From CAYXLI01 sp964464925 (GTDB lineage: Bacteria; Acidobacteriota; Terriglobia; Bryobacterales; Bryobacteraceae), in contig CAYXLI010000013.1 of NCBI GenBank assembly GCA_964464925.1, positions 1-64,000 of the forward strand: 64,000 nt of DNA, in the 5' to 3' direction. The notes beneath the pieces are model-generated. The model ran no database searches. It was given only the letters and a program-made list of their open reading frames with translations, and was not told where the DNA came from. The translations under genes were made by a program, and so were the position numbers. Within the stretch, counting starts at the first letter, position 1, and each line of letters opens with the position of its first letter. This document shows positions 59,501-64,000 of the stretch, one piece after another.

Positions 59501-59698
59501 AAGTTTGTTGCGCCGGGCAACCCTCCCGGTACTGTTGCTCCCTACAACCCGATCTACATGTTGCCGGGTGGCAGCTATCGCGCTGGGGGAACCAACTTGG
59601 GGGCCGGCTACAGTTCGGCGACATCCGTGTCGCTGCCGAACTTCGGCGCTTACCAGGATTTCCGGACTATCCGTCTGGGATTCCGTTTACTCTTTTAA
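56531..59698 (+). CDS. TonB-dependent receptor, carboxypeptidase-regulatory-like N-terminus
   Basis: 1,055 residues from ATG 56531 (GGGAG upstream). Signal segment (FSFLSIFMLALAFGQ), regulatory domain (ENTGRILGTVTDESGAVITDA), plug (FNSILALAPGVRNEVKSGSQG, YEAEYGGATGGVVSVATKGGSNEFHG with core ATGGVVSVATKGGSNEFHG), barrel ending IRLGFRLLF. Shares many stretches with the receptor before it (for example LFHPHTFKFYG-type TDRPHTFKF and ARTYDALEFR), so the pair looks like a tandem duplication. Ligand unknown. Confidence 0.93.
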   Translation: MTKGSIRGCYRDLLRFSFLSIFMLALAFGQENTGRILGTVTDESGAVITDAQIVATSPSSPKALETMSDTNGNYTLFNVPLGVYTVSVSKAGFATVRQQNVNVTLGAQVNYNPKMSVGQVTQVVEVTDSVVSLDTTSSRVSTNISSSQFEGLAKGRNFNSILALAPGVRNEVKSGSQGVGGIQVDGSSGGENAFLVDGVDTSDVRRGSLRQQFALPFEMIQEVQVKSGGYEAEYGGATGGVVSVATKGGSNEFHGEGWFQLTNDALNAGDRGFWQRSPRNANVADFFRPKEDQYHIYYPGGRFTGPLLRNQLFFSAIYSPELEHTDRTIDYTQDSLNKDKGVLNQHQDIIRHYGLARLDFQPVQKLQVTSSYFWSPLKQTGVLQNRDIRVAPPSNDLSIQGGFVPAQTFSAGATYTATPHLIFSGRYGYRYLNDKLGNYGISGSPYLQYNTSAIGLPGVPSDVAKGTGYTNVSSTLLTRYDITTRHNAYLDATYIAGKHTIKGGYYLARLHNSVSTDYSNGRFGIYWGDKFSRGNFTNVTGQYGYYIWEDGVTNKGDVNSRNQGLYIQDGWRVSSRVTLNLGIRFENEFLPPYQSQVGGVKVANPISFDWGSKIAPRIGGAWDIKGDGRWKLSGSYGIFYDVLKYELARGSFGSDHWISNVYKLDNPNVLGLSLANPGALGTLITKYDNRTIPINSKGEIDGVDHNIKPYKSQEFSAQLEHSFASRLVGGVRYTHKDLLRAIEDIGVLDSEGNEVYLIGNPGFGDTRDPKSPYGGKTPNGQNWLVPKATRTYDALEFRIQGQARSFGFIGSYTWSRLYGNYSGAANSDESGRQDPGVSRAFDLPYYYFDATGSQKTREGLLGTDRPHTFKFYGNYDHKWGRIGNTNLGVNQIAYSGTPDSTTVIYGSAPTFPYGRGDLGRTPFLTQTDLLLAHTFTFTEHVKARFEFNVINLFNQATVISRVTQLNRAGAIDESSLPPDATGFFKGYDPKKFVAPGNPPGTVAPYNPIYMLPGGSYRAGGTNLGAGYSSATSVSLPNFGAYQDFRTIRLGFRLLF

Positions 59699-59725
59699 CT
59701 CGATTGCAGCAGGTTAGTGCAAGGA

Positions 59726-59757
59726 GGGCGGGGCTTCGGCTCCGCCCTTTTTGTTTT
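59726..59757 (+). terminator. Rho-independent terminator after the third TonB receptor
   Basis: GGGCGGGGC (59726-59734), TTCG loop, GCTCCGCCC (59739-59747), then TTTTTGTTTTT. A 9-bp stem with one G-U pair and a stable tetraloop. The 256 nt from 59699 to 59954 contain no other feature that I can support. Confidence 0.9.
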
Positions 59758-59954
59758 TGTGCCATGTTGGACAGCGCGAACCGCAAGGGCCTCGTCAGCT
59801 CCGTACAGAAATGCCATCAACGCGAATGCTGATTTGTTTTCCTGTTCTTTTCAAAGACTTGTAAGCCCCTCCCATCCCGGTATTCTATGAGTCCGCTCCA
59901 AACTGCGATTAGGGGAGATCCATTCCTCAAAACAAAACCCCAGGAGCAGAAAAC

Positions 59955-60638
59955 ATGCAGGCCACACAGAAACAAATCGACGCTAATCAGGCGAACGCCC
60001 GGAAATCAACCGGCCCCAAGGATGCTTCCCGAACCCGGCTGAACGGCCTCGCTCACGGACTAACCTCGAACACCCTCATCCTCCCTTGGGAAGACCAGAC
60101 CGTATTTGACCAGCTACTCGAAGATTTCTCCCGCCGCTATAAGCCGGCAGACCGCGTTGAGGCGATTCTCGTGCGCGAGGCCGCTGAAGCCCAGTGGCTG
60201 CTCCAGCGCACCCGCCGCCTTGAGGCGAATCTGTTCAATATGCTCGCCCGCCAGGAGCATGTGGATGCCGAGGCCGAACCCGGTGACCTGCACGCCGGCG
60301 AAGCCGAAGTCATCTCGTTCCTCAAGGGCGGAGAGCACTTCGATCGTTATCGCCGCTATGAGACCGCCCGCCTGCGCGCCTGGGAGCGCGCCTTTCAGCG
60401 TCTCGAACAGATGCTCGGCCATCGCGTGCATGCGGCCACCGCCACGGATCAGCCTTTACCCGCCCCAATCGAATGTCTTGCCGACGATCCTGAAGGGAAC
60501 AGATTGGCTTCGCTTCGTATTCACGGCAATCCCAACCGTATTCCCGCGCTGACAGGTGTGCGGCTCGCGCCCCGCAAGCCCATTCCCCGCGCTCCAGAGA
60601 CCTCCCCCACCCACCAGAACACCCAATCCGGCGGATAA
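59955..60638 (+). CDS. Conserved hypothetical protein with ANQANARKSTGPK-type N-terminus
   Basis: 227 residues, cytoplasmic, basic and helical. The N-terminus (IDANQANARKSTGPKDASRTR then NGLAHGLTS) is the signature of a protein family found in many copies in Acidobacteria and Planctomycetes; residues about 40-160 are long charged helices (VEAILVREAAEAQWLLQRTRR), and the tail is Pro-rich. No enzymatic motif. Homologues sometimes lie near terminase-like genes, which would be of interest given the gene at 61-735, but that link is from memory and not shown here. Confidence 0.7.
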   Translation: MQATQKQIDANQANARKSTGPKDASRTRLNGLAHGLTSNTLILPWEDQTVFDQLLEDFSRRYKPADRVEAILVREAAEAQWLLQRTRRLEANLFNMLARQEHVDAEAEPGDLHAGEAEVISFLKGGEHFDRYRRYETARLRAWERAFQRLEQMLGHRVHAATATDQPLPAPIECLADDPEGNRLASLRIHGNPNRIPALTGVRLAPRKPIPRAPETSPTHQNTQSGG

Positions 60639-60648
60639 TGACCAAAGT

Positions 60649-63480
60649 ATGAAGCACCGCGCCGCTCGCTTTTTGGCCTCAGTGTGTCTGCTCGCCCTCG
60701 CAATCGCTGCCGTTGGCGCCAAACGCCCGGTCACGATCAAGGATTTTGATTCTTGGCGATCTCTGCAAAATCAGCAGCTATCCGATGACGGGAAATGGCT
60801 CGTTTATGCCTCTTTTCCGGAGGAGGGTGATGGCGAACTCATCATCCGCAATCTCGCTAATGGCGCCGAACAATACGTCCCCGCCGGAGTGCGCCCGCCC
60901 ACGCCTCCGCCGAATTATGCAAGTCCGAATCCGGAGGAGCGGCCCGAACCCCGCGGCCTCACCATTCAGTTCACTCCCGACAGCCGCTACCTCGTCTCCA
61001 CCTCGTTTGCCTCCAAAGCGGATATCGAGCAGGCTCGCAAGGAAAAACGTGCCAATAGCGCTATGTCCAAAGGCGGCCTCATCATCATCGATTTGGCTGC
61101 GGACGCGGTCGCCCGCCTCCCTAACATTCGATCCTTCGGTCTGGCGGAGCAGTCTTCGGAATACCTCGCTTACCTGGCCGAGCCGCCGCCGTCTCAGGCA
61201 GAACCCACGCCCTCCACTCAGAGCCGGCGCCCCGCCGTACGGCCGGAGTTTGGCTCGCCTCTCGTCCTTCGTAAACTTTCCGACGGCTCCGAGCGCACCT
61301 TCCCGGACGTGACCGAGTTCCTCTTCACCAAAGACGGAAAGCAACTGGTCTACACGGTCTCCGCCCGGAATCAGGACTCAAACGGAGTCTTCGCACTCGA
61401 CCTCGGAACAGCCGCCAAGCCGAGAACCGTGCTCTCAGGCAAAGGGAAGTACACGCGTCTTGCTTTTGACGACAAGCAGGAGCGCCTAGCGCTCCTGAGT
61501 GATCGCGATGAGAAGAATCGCTTCAAACTCTATCTCTGGAATCGCAAATCGGAGAATGCCGAGGAGTTGATCGCCGCTACCACAGACATGCCTTTCTCCG
61601 ACAAGGCCCCGATTGCGTTCAGCAAGGATGGCTCCCGCCTGTTCGCCGGCACTGCGCCAGCGCGCAAAACCTTTGAAGAAACGGAATCGAATACACCTGC
61701 CGAAGAGCGAGTGTCCGTCGACCTTTGGCACTGGAAAGACGACCGCATCCAGCCCATGCAAATGGTTCGCGCCAGCACCGAGCGCGATCGCTCCTATCGT
61801 GCAGTTTATGTTTTCAAAGACCGGCGGCTCATCCAACTTGCCGATGAGCACATGCCCGAGTTCATTGCCGGCGACTCCGGGGAGTGGGCGCTCGGCTCCG
61901 ACGATCGGGAATACAGGCCGCTCGCCGAATACGGCGAGCGCTACTCCGACGGCTACCTCGTCAACACCGCAACAGGTGAGCGGAAACTCGTTGCTAAGAG
62001 ACATATCGGGGCTTTGAGCTTGTCTCCTGATGCCAGATTTTCCCTGTATTTCGATGGGGTGGATTGGAATACCATCTCCATTCCCGAAGGCAGGCTCGTC
62101 AACCTCACCGCGACGCTTCCCGTAAAGTTCTCCCGAGAAGATAGAGACACGCCGGGTAACCCCGCGTCCTGGGGCAATGCGGGATGGGCCAAAAGTGGGA
62201 GAGAGGTGCTGTTGAACGATCAATATGATATCTGGCAAGTCAAGCCGGATGGATCCGGTGCGGCGAATCTGACTGCCGGTTACGGCCGTAAACATCACCT
62301 GCAATTGCGCTACGTCAAGCTCGACCCGAAAGAGAAGAGTATCGATCCCGCCAAGCCGCTGTTGCTTCGCGCCGAAGACCAGGAGAATTACGACACCGGC
62401 TTCTTCATTACCCGGCTGAACAGCCGCGATGAACCGAGGCAACTCATTCGCTCCACAAAGACTCTCGGCGCGCCCATCAAAGCGAAGAACGCGGACGTGC
62501 TGGCGCTGACCATCTCGACCTTTGAAGAGTTCCCCGATCTCTACATCACCAACTCGGAGTTCCGCGATTTCACGCGGGTCACCGACGCCAATCCACAGAA
62601 GAAGGATCTTCTATGGGGCACCTCAGAGCTGATCAGCTTTCGCAATTCCGATGGCGTGCCGCTGAAGGCCGCAGTCTACAAACCGGAGAACTTCAGCCCT
62701 GCGAAAAAGTATCCGATGATCGTCTACATCTACGAGCGCCTCTCGCAGAATGTCAAACACTTCGCCGACCCGCGTCCAAGCAACTCAATTAACATCGCGC
62801 ATTACGTCAGTAATGGCTACGTGGTCGTCGAGCCCGATATCGTCTACACCACCGGCTACCCTGGACCAAGCGCGATCCAGTGCGTGCTTCCGGCCGTGCA
62901 GGCCGTGGTCGACAAGGGGTACATCGATGAGAACGCGATCGGCATTCAGGGGCATAGCTGGGGTGGATATCAGATCGCCTATATGATCACCCAGACCAAC
63001 CGGTTCAAGGCCGCCGCTGCAGGCGCCGTTGTCGCCAACATGACCAGCGCCTACAATGGCATTCGCTGGGGTCCCGGCTTGCCGCGGCAGTTTCAATATG
63101 AAAAACAGCAAAGCCGCATTGGCGGGTCACTCTGGGAATACCCGATGCGTTTCATCCTGAATTCGCCTATTTTTCAGGCCGACCGTATCCGCACGCCGCT
63201 GCTTATGATGCACAATGACGCCGACGACGCCGTGCCATGGTACCAGGGAATCGAGTTCTATCTTTCCCTCCGGCGCCTCGGCAAGGAAGTCTATATGTTC
63301 AATTACAATGGCGAGCCGCACAACCTGCGCCGCCGCGCGAATCAGAAGGATTACACGCTGCGCATGCAGCAGTTTTTTGATCATTACCTGAAGGGTGCGC
63401 CGGAACCCGAGTGGATGAAGCGGGGCATCCCCTATCTCGAGAAAGGAACGGAGCGCTCCGCTGCCTCCGGCACCCCATAA
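60649..63480 (+). CDS. Exported S9-family peptidase (prolyl oligopeptidase type)
   Basis: 943 residues from ATG 60649 with signal peptide (FLASVCLLALAIAAVGA). The N-terminal ~650 residues form a WD-type propeller (GLTIQFTPDSRYLVSTSF, FLFTKDGKQLVYTV) that gates the active site. The C-terminal alpha/beta-hydrolase domain has the triad Ser770 (GHSWGGY), Asp859 (HNDADDAVP) and His891 (GEPHNLRRR). Cleaves small peptides in the periplasm. Its start is 10 nt after the previous stop and its stop overlaps the next ATG. Confidence 0.92.
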   Translation: MKHRAARFLASVCLLALAIAAVGAKRPVTIKDFDSWRSLQNQQLSDDGKWLVYASFPEEGDGELIIRNLANGAEQYVPAGVRPPTPPPNYASPNPEERPEPRGLTIQFTPDSRYLVSTSFASKADIEQARKEKRANSAMSKGGLIIIDLAADAVARLPNIRSFGLAEQSSEYLAYLAEPPPSQAEPTPSTQSRRPAVRPEFGSPLVLRKLSDGSERTFPDVTEFLFTKDGKQLVYTVSARNQDSNGVFALDLGTAAKPRTVLSGKGKYTRLAFDDKQERLALLSDRDEKNRFKLYLWNRKSENAEELIAATTDMPFSDKAPIAFSKDGSRLFAGTAPARKTFEETESNTPAEERVSVDLWHWKDDRIQPMQMVRASTERDRSYRAVYVFKDRRLIQLADEHMPEFIAGDSGEWALGSDDREYRPLAEYGERYSDGYLVNTATGERKLVAKRHIGALSLSPDARFSLYFDGVDWNTISIPEGRLVNLTATLPVKFSREDRDTPGNPASWGNAGWAKSGREVLLNDQYDIWQVKPDGSGAANLTAGYGRKHHLQLRYVKLDPKEKSIDPAKPLLLRAEDQENYDTGFFITRLNSRDEPRQLIRSTKTLGAPIKAKNADVLALTISTFEEFPDLYITNSEFRDFTRVTDANPQKKDLLWGTSELISFRNSDGVPLKAAVYKPENFSPAKKYPMIVYIYERLSQNVKHFADPRPSNSINIAHYVSNGYVVVEPDIVYTTGYPGPSAIQCVLPAVQAVVDKGYIDENAIGIQGHSWGGYQIAYMITQTNRFKAAAAGAVVANMTSAYNGIRWGPGLPRQFQYEKQQSRIGGSLWEYPMRFILNSPIFQADRIRTPLLMMHNDADDAVPWYQGIEFYLSLRRLGKEVYMFNYNGEPHNLRRRANQKDYTLRMQQFFDHYLKGAPEPEWMKRGIPYLEKGTERSAASGTP

Positions 63481-64000
63481 TGCTCAACTGGCTTGTAGTC
63501 GGAATCGGAGACATCACTACGCGCCGCGTCTTGCCGGCGATTCAGTCCGAGCCCGATTCGAAACTTGCCGGCATCGTCACTCGCAATCCGGAGAAGGCGA
63601 AGCCATATGACTGCCCGGTGTGGACGTCTCTCGAAGACGCCTTGCGCTCACCGGAGATCGAAGCCGTATATATTGCCACTCCGGTCTTCCTGCACGCGCC
63701 TTATACAATCCAGAGCCTCCGGGCAGGCAAGCATGTACTCTGCGAAAAGCCCATGGCCATGAGCTATCCGGAAGCACTTAGCATGCAGAGGGCCGCCGAA
63801 GAGACCGGCCTTACGTTCGGGGTCTCCTACTATCGCCGCACTTACCCCAAGGTGCAACGTGCGAAACAACTGCTGGAGCAAAACGTCATCGGCCAGCCCA
63901 CCATCGCCGAGGCAACCTCGCATAGCTGGGCCAGCGGAGACGACCTGAACCGGCAGTGGCTCTTCGATCCTTCGAAAGCCGGCGGCGGTCCTCTATATGA
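63480..64000 (+). CDS. Gfo/Idh/MocA-family oxidoreductase, 5' part (runs off the window)
   Basis: Open from ATG 63480 (sharing one base with the S9 peptidase stop, TAATG) to the window end, 173 codons. Rossmann motif VVGIGDITTRRVLPAI, AVYIATPVFLHAPYT, and the catalytic HVLCEKPMAM. No signal peptide, unlike the Tat-exported relative at 35149, so it acts in the cytoplasm. NAD(P)-dependent sugar dehydrogenase by family. Translational coupling to the peptidase is probable. Confidence 0.9.
   Translation, partial: MLNWLVVGIGDITTRRVLPAIQSEPDSKLAGIVTRNPEKAKPYDCPVWTSLEDALRSPEIEAVYIATPVFLHAPYTIQSLRAGKHVLCEKPMAMSYPEALSMQRAAEETGLTFGVSYYRRTYPKVQRAKQLLEQNVIGQPTIAEATSHSWASGDDLNRQWLFDPSKAGGGPLY

Noticed and set aside
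1..64000. CRISPR arrays, rRNA, tRNA, insertion sequences
   Set aside because: No regularly spaced repeats, no conserved rRNA or tRNA segments and no transposase reading frames were recognised.

Overview
The window reads as a piece of an Acidobacteriota chromosome, most likely the Solibacter/Bryobacter branch. This is inferred from gene content, not from a marker gene. The pointers are three very large TonB-dependent receptors with an N-terminal carboxypeptidase-regulatory-like domain, a translationally coupled DUF1592-DUF1552 cassette, the hopanoid enzyme HpnH, several Tat- or Sec-exported enzymes, a PEP-CTERM protein, and G+C-rich coding sequence with many long antisense shadow ORFs. I see no rRNA, tRNA, CRISPR array, insertion sequence or complete prophage.

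Layout. 1-1.3 kb: a phage-terminase-like nuclease domain, then a decayed 3' fragment of serA. 1.4-3.4 kb: ECF sigma factor, probable membrane partner, secreted protein. 3.5-17.5 kb: mixed metabolism and regulation (M28 and M14 peptidases, DtxR-type regulator with FeoA-like tail, UDP-sugar epimerase/decarboxylase, secreted 735-aa PHP-like protein, membrane Fe-S oxidoreductase, TetR regulator, hpnH plus a coupled unknown gene, beta-propeller protein, DinB-like protein). 17.6-23.1 kb: a four-gene operon (DUF1592 cytochrome-like, DUF1552, esterase, FGE-sulfatase fold). 23.2-31.8 kb: PaiB-like protein divergent from a GNAT, a Yip1-TPR protein, a DsbA/FrnE-type oxidoreductase with an in-frame UGA, a glucose/sorbosone-dehydrogenase-like protein, formaldehyde dehydrogenase and secreted proteins. 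31.9-38.6 kb: TonB receptor, Gfo/Idh/MocA oxidoreductase, ROK kinase, PEP-CTERM metalloprotease. 38.6-42.3 kb: class Ia nrdAB behind a cobalamin riboswitch. 42.5-49.4 kb: yajC-secD, then secF-tonB-exbB-exbD-exbD-lipoprotein. 49.4-52.8 kb: NtrY/NtrX-like two-component system. 53-59.7 kb: two more TonB receptors. 60-64 kb: a conserved hypothetical, an S9 peptidase and a truncated oxidoreductase.

How the parts connect. The 42-60 kb stretch is an envelope block: YajC/SecDF help protein export, TonB/ExbB/ExbD energise outer-membrane receptors, and three such receptors lie in the window. secF is separated from secD by a gap holding an ECF-type promoter (GGAACTT-N16-TCTAA) that overlaps a 15-bp palindrome.

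The most striking item is at 26242-26832 (minus strand). A DsbA/FrnE-family gene has UGA exactly where the first cysteine of its CxxC motif should be. A two-part hairpin starts 5 nt after the UGA, with an apical loop 19 nt after it, fitting the geometry of a bacterial SECIS element. I read this as a selenoprotein that ordinary gene calling would truncate.
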